A DNA stretch of 64,000 nucleotides from Streptomyces sp. CB02058 (GCF_001905505.1 NZ_LIPG01000010.1:1-64000), one strand, 5' to 3'. Shown: positions 9,029-17,844, counted from the first letter of the stretch. Notes: generated from the letters alone by a model not told the origin. A program made the numbers and translations.

Positions 9029-10253
9029 ATGACGAGCTACCTCGAACGGTTTGCAGAGCGCCATCCGCACCTCGCGGATGCCGTCCTGACCGTCGCCCTG
9101 TGCGCCTGCATGGTCTTCGGAGCCGAGGTCAGCACCACCGACTCCACGGCCCCGGCCAACCCGTGGCCCGCCCGCCTCCTGGCCCTCGCCTGCGCCGCCG
9201 TCCTGTTCAAGGCACGCAGCCATCCACGCGCCGCGCTCGCCGTCACCGCCGCTTGTGCTGCCGTCCTCACCTTCCTGGGCCACCTGCCCAGCCCGCTGCT
9301 CCTGGCCCCGGTCATGGCCGCCCTGTACTGGGTGGCCACCCTCACCGACGCACGGACGACCAGCTGGTGCGCGTATCCGACCATGGCCGTTCTGGTGGCC
9401 ACCTCACTGTCGGCCGCGCCGATCGGCGACGACTTCATGCTCCGCTCCGTGGGCACCGTCTTCTGGCTCCTGCTGCCCCTGGCCCTGGGCGGCCTGAGCC
9501 GCTTCCGCCGCGCCTACCTGGAATCCGTCCAGACTCGCGCCGCGCACGCCGAACGCACCCGCGAGGAAGTAGCCCGCCTGCGGGTCACCGAGGAACGCAT
9601 GCGCATCGCCCGCGAACTGCACGACGCGGTCGCTCACCACATGGCCGTCGCGCACGCTCAGGCAGGCACCGCCGCCCATCTCGCCCCCACCCAGTCCGAG
9701 CAGGCCCAGAAGATCCTCAAGGAGCTGGTCGGCACCACCTCGTCCGCGCTCCTCGAACTGCGCGCCACCGTCGGAGTGCTGCGTCAGACGGGCAACCCAG
9801 AAGTCGACACGTTGGAGCCCGCCCCGGGGCTGGAGCGTCTGCGAGCTGGTGGCCGCGTGCGCGTCGGCCGGTCTCACAGTCACGGTCACCACTGACGGCG
9901 AGCGGCGTCCTCTGTCCCCGGGTGTGGACCTGACCGCGTACCGGATCATCCAGGAAGCCCTCACCAACGCCACGAAACACGCCTCCGACCACCAAGCCCA
10001 GGTCCACCTCAGCTACGCGCACGCGCGCCTGCGCCTGGCCGTCACCAACTACGGCCCGCCCGTCGCCCCCGCCGTGCCCGGCGGCGGCTACGGCCTAATG
10101 GGCATGCGCGAACGCGCCGCTTCCGTCGGCGGGGCTCTGCACGCCGGGCCCCGCTCCCAAGGCGGCTTCCAGGTCACCGCCACGCTCCCGCTCCAGCCTC
10201 TCAGTCAGGCGGAAGCCCTGGCCGACCGACCAGAACCAGAGGAACAGCGTTGA
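9029..10253 (+). pseudogene. NarL-family sensor histidine kinase, frameshifted
   Basis: Membrane sensor kinase of the HisKA_3 class. Several hydrophobic helices fill roughly residues 15-160. Then comes the dimerisation/phospho-acceptor helix RIARELHDAVAHHMAV with His198. The ATPase part lies in another frame: N-box YRIIQEALTNATKHA and G-box GGGYGLMGMRERAASVGG. The frame changes near 9840-9845 (CGTCTGCGAG), where two bases appear missing between LER and CELVAACA. The 3' part overlaps the response regulator start by 4 nt, showing translational coupling. Start ATG 9029 has GGAG upstream. Confidence 0.8.
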
Positions 10254-10930
10254 CCATCCGTGTCCTGCTCGCCGACGACCAGGCCCTGCTGCGGGGCACG
10301 TTCAAGCTCCTGATCGACTCCTGCACCGACATGGAAGTTGTTGGCGAGGCCGCCGACGGCAGGGAAGCGGTCGAGCGCGCCCGCGCCCTCCACCCTGACG
10401 TCGTCCTCATGGACATCCGCATGCCGGGCACCGACGGCCTGGCCGCCACCCGGACCATCTGCGAGGACGTCGACCTGGCCGGCACCCGCGTCCTCGTCCT
10501 CACCATGTTCGAGACCGAGGAATACGTCGCCCAGGCCCTGCGCGTCGGCGCGAGCGGCTTCCTCGGCAAGTACGTCACCACCGACGCCCTGCTCGACGGC
10601 ATCCGTACGGTCGCCGCAGGTGAAGCGCTCCTCTCACCAGGTGCCACGCAGGCCCTGATCACCCGCTTCCTCACCACACCTGCCGCCGGAACGCCCCTGG
10701 CTCCGGTGGAACGTCTCGGCGACCTCACCCCGCGCGAGCAGGAGGTGACCGTCCTCGCAGCGCAGGGCAAGTCCAACGACGAGATTGCCGAAGAACTCGT
10801 CCTCAGCGTCCTGACCGTACGCACCCACATCCAGCGCGCCATGACCAAACTCGGCGCTCGCGACCGCGCCCAACTCGTCGTCATCGCCTACCAAAGCGGG
10901 CTGGTGAAACCCGAGTCGCCCAATCTCTAA
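10250..10930 (+). CDS. NarL/FixJ-family response regulator
   Basis: 226 aa. The receiver domain keeps all key residues: acidic pair D9/D10, phospho-acceptor D55 (VLMDIRMPGTDG) and Lys107 (FLGKYV). The C-terminal LuxR helix-turn-helix is about residues 158-213 (LTPREQEVTVLAAQGKSNDE, then LTVRTHIQRAMTKLGARDRA). It overlaps the kinase gene by 4 nt and is its cognate partner. It likely controls the adjacent MMPL exporter, by analogy with actinomycete exporter/TCS clusters. Unlike its neighbours this gene is intact. Confidence 0.93.
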   Translation: MTIRVLLADDQALLRGTFKLLIDSCTDMEVVGEAADGREAVERARALHPDVVLMDIRMPGTDGLAATRTICEDVDLAGTRVLVLTMFETEEYVAQALRVGASGFLGKYVTTDALLDGIRTVAAGEALLSPGATQALITRFLTTPAAGTPLAPVERLGDLTPREQEVTVLAAQGKSNDEIAEELVLSVLTVRTHIQRAMTKLGARDRAQLVVIAYQSGLVKPESPNL

Positions 10931-10943
10931 CCGGCTGGCCAGC

Positions 10944-10965
10944 GCCGTGTCTCATGAGACACGGC
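10944..10965. terminator. 22-bp perfect palindrome after response regulator
   Basis: Perfect 11+11 palindrome centred on CTCATGAG, 14 nt after the regulator stop. It may be a terminator or a protein-binding site. It also lies 4 nt from the right-hand 11-bp repeat of the putative cassette. Confidence 0.5.
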
Positions 10966-10979
10966 ACAGTCTGGAGAAC

Positions 10980-11875
10980 GACGGCTTCCGGGCCCTGCTC
11001 TACACCCCACTCCACGCGGGTGACCCGGTGCTCGTGCAGACCCGGCGCGGGGCGCTGGTCCAGGACCGATTCCCGACCTGACCACGGCCGCACGCAGCCT
11101 CCCGAACGGACTCGTCCTCGACGGCGAGCTCGCCGTCCTCGACCACCACGGCCAGCTCAGCTTCACCGCCCTGCAACTCCGCGCGACCGCCGGCCGCAAC
11201 GCCCGTGCCCCGGCCGCCGAGCTCCCCGCCCACTTCATCGCGTTCGACGTCCTGCAAAACGACGGCCAGGAGCTCCTGGAGGAGCCGTTCGCCCACCGCC
11301 GCGACGTCCTGGAGGAACTGTTCGCCGGGCACCAGCTCGGCCCGCCGTGGACGCTGTGCCCCTCGACCACCGACCCCACGGTTGGGGACGAGTGGCTGCA
11401 TGAATGGACCGACGTGCCAGGAGTCGAAGGGGTGGTGGTCAAGAGCCTGACGGGCCGCTGCCGGCCGGGCGTGCGCGGCTGGACCAAGGTCCGCCGCAGG
11501 AATACCACCGAAGCACTCATCGGCGCCGTCACCGGCTCCCTCCACCGCCCCCAAGTGCTGCTCCTGGGCCGCTACGACACCACCGGCCGCCTACGCCTGG
11601 TCGGCAAGACCGTCCCGCTCAAGCCCGCCCCGGCCCGGGACCTCGCCGAGCACCTCACCGCGGCCGGCCCCGAACACCCGTGGACCGGCGTCCGCTTCAC
11701 CGCCTCCTGGACCAGCCGCACACCCCTGGAACCGGTCCTCGTCGACCCCGCCCTCGTCGCGGAGATCAGCGCCGACGTGTCACAGGACCACGGAGTATGG
11801 CGCCACCCCCTGCGCTACGAACGGTTTCGTCTGGACGCGGACGAAGCGGATGTTCCGCCGTTCGGCGAGACGTGA
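10980..11875 (+). pseudogene. ATP-dependent DNA ligase, main part, split and frameshifted
   Basis: Continuation of the ligase begun at 6253. DGFRALLYTP follows motif I. Later blocks are LVLDGELAVLD (motif III region), FDVLQNDGQ, VEGVVVKSL (motif IV-like) and WTKVRR (motif V), then an OB-fold-like tail ending at 11875. A second lesion lies at the CCC of 11072-11074: one base is missing, giving an early stop, and from 11075 the frame is open to the end. So the gene is dead twice over: by the insertion at motif I and by this frameshift. Confidence 0.75.
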
Positions 11876-12582
11876 ACTCACGTGCCGGGGGCTCCCATGA
11901 GTCGAGGCGCGTTCGGCCCGCAGCTCGCCGTACGGTGCCCCCGGGAAGCCCGTGCGCTCCAGGGCGTCCGAGGAAGCACTTGCGGGGCTAGCGCCGTCGG
12001 GTGTCACTTTGCTGCCGGAGAGGCCGCTGCGTGAAGTGCATCACAGGGGTGTCTCAATCTGGTCAGAGTGACACCTACGTCATTAGTGAGAGTGAAAATT
12101 CGAGACCTTCCCGACCTGCGTCTTCCTGTTCTCCATACCCGTGGGTGTCTGGCATACGCCAGACACCCACGGGTATGCCGTAACCGCAGGTCAAGACAGG
12201 TGTGTGGGTTCTCGTGATGTGTCATTGTGATGTGGCTCGGCCTGGTCCTGATGTGTCATCAGAGAGGAAGTTAAGCAGCCGCGTTGCCTATGAATCTGCC
12301 AGCCTGACCTGATCCGTCGGGCATTCGACTCGCTCTCACTCTTGCGAGAACTCACCTCCCGCTCCGTAGCACCGCCCGGACCTCCATTCAATGCCCCACC
12401 GATCGTTGAAACCGCAGGTCAGCCAACTTTTGCGTCGCTAACCCGCCCTTCGTGCACTGTGCTGCCCGCACCCGCCCTGCCCTCCCGGCCCGGGACGCAG
12501 GGCGCTGTTGTCTCCACACCCAGCCCGAACCCACAGGGATGCAGCACCAGCTGCTCACCCGTCATCAACCCAGGGGGAAACC
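11876..12582. other. Gene-poor region
   Basis: No convincing gene. It contains a strong hairpin at 12134-12177. A repeated TGATGTGTCAT occurs twice at 12220-12260. A stretch from 12047 beginning GGGGTGTCTC holds a small GGTGTC/GACACC inverted repeat and could be an old Tn3-type end, though no partner end was found. Confidence 0.4.
12134..12177. repeat. Perfect inverted repeat, 20-bp arms, 4-nt loop
   Basis: CATACCCGTGGGTGTCTGGC, loop ATAC, then the exact reverse complement. It is isolated between the ligase pseudogene and gene fragments and there is no T-run. It could be a terminator, a recombination site or a regulatory hairpin. Confidence 0.6.
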
Positions 12583-12654
12583 ATGACCACGACCGCCCCG
12601 CAGCCGCCCGCCGGCACACCTGCCTCGCCCGCCGCACCGGCTCAGCCCGTGTGA
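12583..12654 (+). pseudogene. 5' fragment of an unknown gene
   Basis: An ATG preceded by a strong GGGGGAAA ribosome-binding site opens a Pro/Ala-rich 23-codon frame (MTTTAPQPPAGTPASPAAPA) that ends in TGA just where the sequence changes to GGCTCTTTCGGGGCAGTTGA, which looks like an IS end. I read it as the start of a gene cut off by an insertion or deletion. Confidence 0.35.
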
Positions 12655-12920
12655 GTTCTCGGCTCTTTCGGGGCAGTTGAAGCAGCTTCGATCTGCTGCT
12701 TCGTGACTTGAGTTGGACGGCTGCACGGGATGAGGTGCCTCGTCTGAGCAGGGAAGTCTCAAGTAGCGCCTACAGCTGAAGGCTGTGACCTGTGACTCCG
12801 CTGAATGAGTAGATTCTCGTAAGCATCGCGAGAATCCCATAGCTTCGTCTCTCTATATGTGCAGGTCAGAGGCATAGTAGGGAGTGCGTCGCCTTTTCCC
12901 GAAGTTCGGTACCCGGCTGA

Positions 12921-13166
12921 GCGAGGTGGCAGCCATGCCACTCGGGTGCAGTCGGCCTGGACGGTGTTTGGTGCGCCGCGCAGACTGGGGGAGGCGCGAC
13001 GCTGCTGACCGGTCTCGGCCGCTACCTGGACGGGTGCAACTGCCTGCGCGACGCCTACATGACGACGATGGCCGACCTCGGCGTCACCCACCGACCTGTC
13101 ACCCGCCGACTTTCTGGCGGCCCCCGCCACGAGCACCGGGCCATCTACTTCGTCACCGAGCAGTGA
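12921..13166 (+). pseudogene. 3' gene fragment of unknown family (contains start of 138-bp repeat)
   Basis: Open frame without a start codon, 81 residues. It includes TLLTGLGRYLDGCNCLRDAY and MTTMADLGVTHRP and ends RHEHRAIYFVTEQ. The composition looks protein-coding but I do not recognise the family. The last 70 nt lie inside the 138-bp direct repeat, so the second copy at 18851 carries the same 3' end without the body. Confidence 0.4.
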
Positions 13167-13234
13167 GGACCACGACCTGAGTGACGGCCTGAGCCCCGAG
13201 GCCAACACCTGCCCGCCCGAACTGCTGAACGCCA
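13097..13234 (+). repeat. 138-bp exact direct repeat, copy 1
   Basis: Identical base for base to 18851-18988. It contains the 3' end of an open frame (stop at 13164-13166) and about 68 nt after it. The two copies flank 5.6 kb of accessory DNA with an integrase remnant. Confidence 0.85.
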
Positions 13235-13519
13235 CTACGTCTTCGGCCTGGCACCCATCAGCTTCAAGGGCGGGGAGCAAAAGAGCGCACCCGCACGTCC
13301 TTCTCTCTCGCTTGTTCGATAGGAGGCCCGTAGAGCCTGCCGCTTGCGCACCCTGACGGGCTCCACCATCAGGGTCCAGCGTCAGCGCACCACGAGCCCG
13401 CAGCAGCTGGGGCCTGGCACGAAGCAACGCGGGACGCCGCCCTCAGCTGATGAGCTCTGGCCCCCATCTCCCCAACAAATGGGGCGCACTTCACCAGACA
13501 GCGGTCTACCGTCAACATC
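13235..13519. other. Intergenic region
   Basis: No gene recognised. A short frame ERHYVFGLAPISFKGGEQK after the repeat may be a remnant of an unknown protein. Confidence 0.3.
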
Positions 13520-14437
13520 GTGACAACTGATGCCTGGCACCTGCTGAGCCACTCCCTGCGGCAACTACGCTCGGAGTTCGACGACACCTACGGTCGCTAT
13601 AACGGCATCGCCGTGCCAGGTTCGCCGGCTGAACTCGAACCGCAATATGACTTGGCAGGCGAGTGGGGAGCGACTCCGGAGCAGGATGCCCACCTGGCTG
13701 CCATATCCCCTGTCATGGCTGTGATGGACCATCTTGACGGCCTGGCCGTGCTTTTCACTTCCCCCAGCGGTCTGATGGCCTCTCACACGGTTGCCCGCAG
13801 CACATTGGACATTGCCACGAAACCTTGGTTCCTTCTGGAGCCCGAGATCGGTTCACGGGAGCGAGTGCGGCGGTACATGAATTATCGACTGCAGAGCCTT
13901 AAGGAACAGTCGGCAATGGTCTCAGATGCCACAACGCCGGGAGCCGATCGTGCGCGCGAGTACCTGAGAGAACGCATGGAAAGAATTCTTCGTGCTGCTC
14001 GTCACCATGGGTTCTCTGTCAAGGGGAAAATCGCAGACAAATATCGGCCCTGCTACCTCGGGCCAAGCTCGGCGCCGACCACGACAGCGATGGCAAGCAA
14101 AATTATCGGGACTGGTAACTCCGATCTGGGCGTGCTGCTATGGCGGGCCACCTCGGCTGTAGCGCACGGGCAGCCTCATGGACTAATGATGTTCGTCGCA
14201 GAGGCTCCAGGTGCCCCTTCGACAGGGCCAGACGACCACTTTGCTTACCGACAGATTCAGTACAGCCCGCAGGACGCCGCTATCCGGTGCGCGGGCGCTC
14301 CACTTTCGACTCTGTCGATGTTGGATCGTCTGTACTCCCATTGCGGCTGGCCCGCGACCAACTTGGAGATGACCAGGCAGGAAGTTCTCAAGACCTGGCA
14401 GCAGGTCATGAGACAACCGGAGCTTTCCGAGAGCTGA
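13520..14437 (+). CDS. Hypothetical protein (305 aa)
   Basis: Starts at GTG 13520 with no clear ribosome-binding site, so it may be leaderless. The protein looks soluble and mostly helical, rich in Trp/His/Met, with blocks ISPVMAVMDHLDGLAVLF, LLWRATSAVAHGQPHGLM and a C-terminal DRLYSHCGWPA. There is no signal peptide or membrane helix. The composition is less GC-biased than neighbouring genes, which suggests transfer. The SAVAHG motif with charged helices recalls surface-exclusion or HEPN-like helical proteins, but I cannot assign it. It lies inside the 5.6 kb flanked by the 138-bp repeats. Confidence 0.6.
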   Translation: MTTDAWHLLSHSLRQLRSEFDDTYGRYNGIAVPGSPAELEPQYDLAGEWGATPEQDAHLAAISPVMAVMDHLDGLAVLFTSPSGLMASHTVARSTLDIATKPWFLLEPEIGSRERVRRYMNYRLQSLKEQSAMVSDATTPGADRAREYLRERMERILRAARHHGFSVKGKIADKYRPCYLGPSSAPTTTAMASKIIGTGNSDLGVLLWRATSAVAHGQPHGLMMFVAEAPGAPSTGPDDHFAYRQIQYSPQDAAIRCAGAPLSTLSMLDRLYSHCGWPATNLEMTRQEVLKTWQQVMRQPELSES

Positions 14438-14742
14438 ACCGCCCGTTCCTCAAGGCGGTGCCCGCATGACCATCCCCCGCGACTGCTGGCGTCTCAGCGG
14501 CACGGATACCAATAGTGCCCATCCCGAACACCGAGCCCTGCGAGTGGGAGCCGTGACCGCCCGCAGCAGGCCCCCGCTTCCAAGAGCTGTGCCCTGTTCG
14601 GCAGCTTTCAGCTCTGCAGGCCGCGTTCGAGACGGTGCGCTGCCTCGGCGAGGGCCCCACCGGCGCGGGACTCCGGAATTCTGCCCCGGGAAAGGCCTTA
14701 GACGTCGTTTCTTATGGTGCAGGCAGGAGCGACTGCGGGCGC

Positions 14743-15174
14743 CTATGTGGTGGTCCACCCGGCTGTGTTGGAGTAGGACTCGTAGCTGTAGCGGGTGCTG
14801 CGGTCCCATTCGTCACCGGTGAGGTGCTTGTACGCGTTGTCGGGTACGTAGAGCAGGGCTTCGGCCCAGACGAGGTCGCTGGCGTACGGCATGAACTGCT
14901 CTGGGTCTCGAAGTACGCGCTCGAACTCCTCACGGCCGGCCGCGACGACCGCAGCCCGGGTGTACAGGAACTGATCGCTCGACAGGCCATCACCGTTCTC
15001 CTTGCGGTCCAGCCTGTACAGGGCCCAGGAGAGCTGCTCGGCGAAGCCGACCACGTCAGATACAGGGCCGTTCGTCAGGCGGGCGGTCAGGGCAGCGGCA
15101 AGCTCATCACCCTCAGGATCGGGGACAGAGGGACTGCACGCTTCGATGAGCTGCCAGAAGGCGTTCTCGTTCAT
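14743..15174 (-). CDS. DUF4240 domain protein (IS passenger)
   Basis: 143-aa protein with the DUF4240 pattern: N-terminal MNENAFWQLIEACSP, a middle helix FAEQLSWALYRLDRKEN, the block DGLSSDQFLYTRAAVVAAGR and REEFERVLRDPEQFMPYASD, then EALLYVPDNAYKHLTG. DUF4240 proteins are small cytoplasmic proteins of unknown role, common in Streptomyces. The start is the Met at 15174; an upstream in-frame Met at 15186 is possible. Its stop is 24 nt from the left terminal repeat and the transposase ends 40 nt upstream, so it can be read through from the transposase. Confidence 0.8.
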   Translation of the reverse strand: MNENAFWQLIEACSPSVPDPEGDELAAALTARLTNGPVSDVVGFAEQLSWALYRLDRKENGDGLSSDQFLYTRAAVVAAGREEFERVLRDPEQFMPYASDLVWAEALLYVPDNAYKHLTGDEWDRSTRYSYESYSNTAGWTTT

Positions 15175-15213
15175 GTCGGAGAGCATGGCGGAGGGGTGTG
15201 ACAGATCGGGGTG

Positions 15214-16031
15214 TCAGGTGCTTGCCCTGGCTAGTCGGCGGTAGCCGATGAGGGCTGCGGCTATGCCGACGAAGGCGAGGAAATGCTCGGCCTTGCGTTC
15301 GTAGCGACGGTGGAGGCGTCGGCAGCCGGCCAGCCAGGACACGGTTCTCTCGACGACCCACCGATGTCGGCCCAGCCTCGTGGAGGATTCGACGCCTCTG
15401 CGGGCGATGCGGTGGCGGATGCCCCGCGAGCGGAGCCATCGGCGCAGGTGGTCGTAGTCGTATCCCTTGTCCGCGTGCAGTTTCGCCGGCCTTCGGCGCC
15501 GGGGCCCGCGGCGGGATCGGATGGGTGGGATGCCGCGCACGAGCGGCTCCAAGCCCTGGCTGTCGTGCATGTTCGCGCCGGAGATGCCCAGGGACAGCGG
15601 CAGCCCGTTCCTGTCGGTGATCAGGTGGATTTTCGATCCCAACTTGCCGCGGTCGGTCGGATTCGGTCCCGTCAGTGGCCCCCTTTTGCGGCCCGCACAC
15701 TGACCGAGTCGATCGCGCACCGCGACCAGTCGAGCTCGCCCCGTGCCCCGAGTTCGTCGAGGATCACGCGGTAGAGCCTGGCCCAGACCCGGTCCCGGCT
15801 CCACTGGGCGAACCGGCGGTAGACCGTGGGCCACGCCGGGCCGAACACCGGCGGAAGCTGCCGCCAGGTGCAGCCCGACGTCGCCACGAAGATGATCGCC
15901 GCCAGCGCCTCACGGTCACCCGCCCGGCGCCGGCCGCCGCCCTGCGGACGTATCACCTCAGTCGGTGGTACCACCCGCCTGAACAGCACCCACAACTCGT
16001 CCGGCACCAGTCGCTCCACGAGATCCGTCAT
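15214..16031 (-). CDS. IS5-family transposase (two frames, -1 frameshift)
   Basis: The first frame (16031 to 15672, 119 aa) carries the IS5-type N-terminus (DLVERLVPDELW, ATSGCTWRQLPPVFGP) and the first catalytic Asp (CAIDSVSVRAAK). It ends just after GCAAAAGGGGGC. A -1 shift there joins it to the second frame, which ends at 15214 and carries TGPNPTDRGKLGSKIHLITD, the second Asp in LHADKGYDYD and the Glu in WVVERTVSWL. Programmed -1 frameshifting at A/G runs is usual for this IS group. Together they give a full DDE transposase of about 270 aa. Confidence 0.88.
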
Positions 16032-16272
16032 GCACGGATCAACGAACGATCACACCATAAGAAACGACGTCTTAAGAGCCGCTTCTCTCCACATGCCCTG
16101 AAGGCTACCCAGCAGCAGGCCCAGCCCCGAATGAAGGCGCCTGGGCCACGCGCCAACACCAGGTGGACGATCTCAAGCCGGATGCTCCGCCCAGCTGCGC
16201 CGACATCACGAGTTCAGATTCAGTAGACGCCCTGCCGACCGAGATCGTCGGAGACAAGACCCACAACGCAAC

Positions 16273-16290
16273 TCTGAAACGATCAGTTAA
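16273..16290 (-). repeat. Solitary IS terminal repeat
   Basis: On the minus strand this reads TTAACTGATCGTTTCAGA, matching 57450-57467 exactly, the left end of the second passenger IS. Here no second end or transposase is nearby, so it is a relic. The stop codon of the next gene (16287-16289) lies within it. Confidence 0.5.
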
Positions 16291-16673
16291 TCTGGCACCT
16301 CCTCATACGGCTGATTGGCTTGCATTCGCAGCCTATTGGCCTTGTCCTGCTGGGCCCTGTTGAATGTCTCCTGCAGCTTGGCGCGTTGCGTTTCGTCCTT
16401 TTCCTTCTCTATCATCCTCCTCAGCTCCTTCAAGTGCACGGCGCTTTGCGATCTCGCCATGCGGTTGTCCACGCGATTAACGAAGGCGGCGAAGATGATC
16501 GGAAGTAGAAGGATGAGGAGAGGCGTTGACCAGATGCAGATTTTCCCGGGCCAAGTGGTCGCACCGAGGTTGTAGCCGACTGTCACGACGGTCCCGGCAA
16601 TGCTTGCACTACTGAAGTCTGCGGGAGTGAGTAGCTTCTTCGATTTGATGGCCCTAGTCATTGATCGACTCAC
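16287..16673 (-). CDS. Small membrane protein with C-terminal coiled coil
   Basis: 128 aa. Two hydrophobic segments (about residues 22-40 and 45-65: IAGTVVTVGYNLGATTW, then STPLLILLLPIIFAAFV) are followed by a charged helix of about 55 residues rich in K/E/Q (ELRRMIEKEKDETQRAKLQE), a likely cytoplasmic coiled coil. It overlaps the upstream gene by 20 nt, so the two form an operon. The stop codon lies in a relic IS end, so the C-terminus may be foreign or shortened. Family unknown. Confidence 0.6.
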   Translation of the reverse strand: MSRSMTRAIKSKKLLTPADFSSASIAGTVVTVGYNLGATTWPGKICIWSTPLLILLLPIIFAAFVNRVDNRMARSQSAVHLKELRRMIEKEKDETQRAKLQETFNRAQQDKANRLRMQANQPYEEVPD

Positions 16674-17109
16674 CCCGCGCCGGGTCTTGATCTCCCGCGA
16701 AGCCGTCGAACTCGCCGTTGCTGGAATTTCGTTCGTTCACCGAGCGCGTGTGAATGTTGAACACGATGCCGCCGTGAACGTTGATGACGCTATGGGTCGT
16801 ATCGCTTCTATGGCTGCTGTGACTGTGCCTTTGGGAGAAAACCGAGTGCTCAACAGGGACGCCCTCTTGGTCCACGATGGCGGAGAAGACGGCCGTGGCT
16901 GCGGCCTCGTCAGCGCCATTTCTAAGGGCGGCCAAGGCCTCTTCCTGCGCCTTGAAGAAAACCCCTTCTCGCTCCCGGCGGCGCTGAGTCAGGACGTGTT
17001 GGAGCGCGGCAAGGTTCACGATCACGGCTGCTGCCGCGACGAGGGCGGTCACTAGATCCACGTACCGAGAGTAGACCGGCAGGTGCGGGCGCAGGCCCCA
17101 AGTCTGCAA
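16654..17109 (-). CDS. Single-pass membrane protein, function unknown
   Basis: 151 aa with one hydrophobic N-terminal segment (VDLVTALVAAAAVIVNLAAL) and a charged stretch QRRREREGVFFKAQEEALAA. A His/Ser-rich tail with SVINVHGGIVFNIHTRSVNE has a beta-strand pattern often seen at the end of proteins encoded beside STAND or effector genes. First gene of a two-gene operon with the following membrane protein (20-nt overlap). The start could also be GTG about 16 codons downstream. No assignment made. Confidence 0.55.
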   Translation of the reverse strand: MQTWGLRPHLPVYSRYVDLVTALVAAAAVIVNLAALQHVLTQRRREREGVFFKAQEEALAALRNGADEAAATAVFSAIVDQEGVPVEHSVFSQRHSHSSHRSDTTHSVINVHGGIVFNIHTRSVNERNSSNGEFDGFAGDQDPARGESIND

Positions 17110-17432
17110 ATATCAATCGGAGGTCAATCATCCACTTGCGAATGGAGTCGCAAGTGATCAAGCTCCACTTCGAGGACGACTGTGCGCCCCGCGAGAGGGC
17201 TAGAAGAGCTTGTTGTCCTGGCGGGAGTGTTTGGCAATGCAGCCGTTCCGTTCAAGCCGGAGCAGCAGCGGCAAGCGGTTGACCTGTCAGCCCGTCTCCC
17301 GGACCCCCGCCGGAAGGGCCCGCGGGCGACAAGATACGGGCTCCCGCGCGGCGACGGAGCGCGCTGAGAGGGTCCTGCAGCGGCCGGCCAGCCCAGGAGC
17401 CGTCGCCGCCGCAGCGTGGTCCCGGCAGCAGC
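17110..17432. other. Intergenic region
   Basis: No gene recognised. The AT-richer stretch at 17100-17160 may hold the promoter of the minus-strand membrane operon. Confidence 0.3.
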
Positions 17433-17735
17433 TCAGGCAGTGTTTACCGGTTCGGCGTAGGTGGTGAAGAGCCGGTCGCCGGTGAGCTTGTGGTGCGTGA
17501 GCTGTTCCCCGACGGCCTGCTCGTCTGCCCACCGGTCCGGACTAGAGGCGAGCGCGGCCGTGTAGGCCATCACGGCCTCCTTCAGCTTCCCGAACAGCTC
17601 GGGCGTGATGACGCGCATGCCCGGCACCGCGATGGCCTCGGGGTCCTGTCCCGCGCGCCGGGCCTCGGTGGCCATGTCCGACCGTACGGAGTGGCCGGTG
17701 ACGAGTTCCTCGAAGCCGGCGCGTAGGGCCGGCCG
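17433..17735 (-). pseudogene. Tyrosine integrase C-terminal remnant
   Basis: Minus-strand translation RPALRAGFEELVTGHSVRSD then MATEARRAGQDPEAIAVPG matches the C-terminal block of actinobacterial tyrosine recombinases, with the H-x-x-R box (HSVR). After it the similarity fades into ELFGKLKEAVMAYTAALAS and no clear catalytic Tyr block follows. The upstream half is missing. It may be what remains of the integrase that mobilised the DNA between the 138-bp direct repeats. Confidence 0.5.
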
Positions 17736-17844
17736 CCGTGCTCAGGTCGCCCGGCCCGCTGCGGGGTGAGGCCGGGGGCTGGACGGCGGCGTTCTGCCGA
17801 CCGTGTGAAGGCTGATTGTCAGTCCACCTTGCTACAACACGACT

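Larger units (their letters stand above)
6350..10979. mobile_element. Candidate inserted cassette bounded by 11-bp inverted repeats (MMPL + two-component system)
   Basis: The segment separates the two halves of a DNA ligase gene. GTTCTCCAGAC at 6350-6360 is repeated exactly in inverse orientation at 10969-10979, at the two points where ligase homology breaks. No transposase is inside. Genes within: an MMPL exporter, a sensor kinase and a response regulator, all on the plus strand. There is no exact target duplication; GAGGG and GACGG beside the two ends are only suggestive. It could be a non-autonomous transposon or a recombination product. Confidence 0.45.
14701..16071. mobile_element. IS5-type insertion sequence with passenger gene
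   Basis: 19-bp perfect terminal inverted repeats GACGTCGTTTCTTATGGTG at 14701-14719 and, inverted, 16053-16071, flanked by a TTA target duplication (14698-14700 and 16072-16074). Length 1371 bp. Inside are a two-frame IS5-family transposase (minus strand) and, between it and the left end, a DUF4240 gene on the same strand. No repeat end is seen directly next to the transposase, so the DUF4240 gene belongs to the element. Confidence 0.8.

Noticed and set aside
12047..12090. Possible Tn3-type 38-bp terminal repeat starting GGGGTGTCTC
   Set aside because: No second end, no target duplication and no match I could verify. Noted only as a weak idea.
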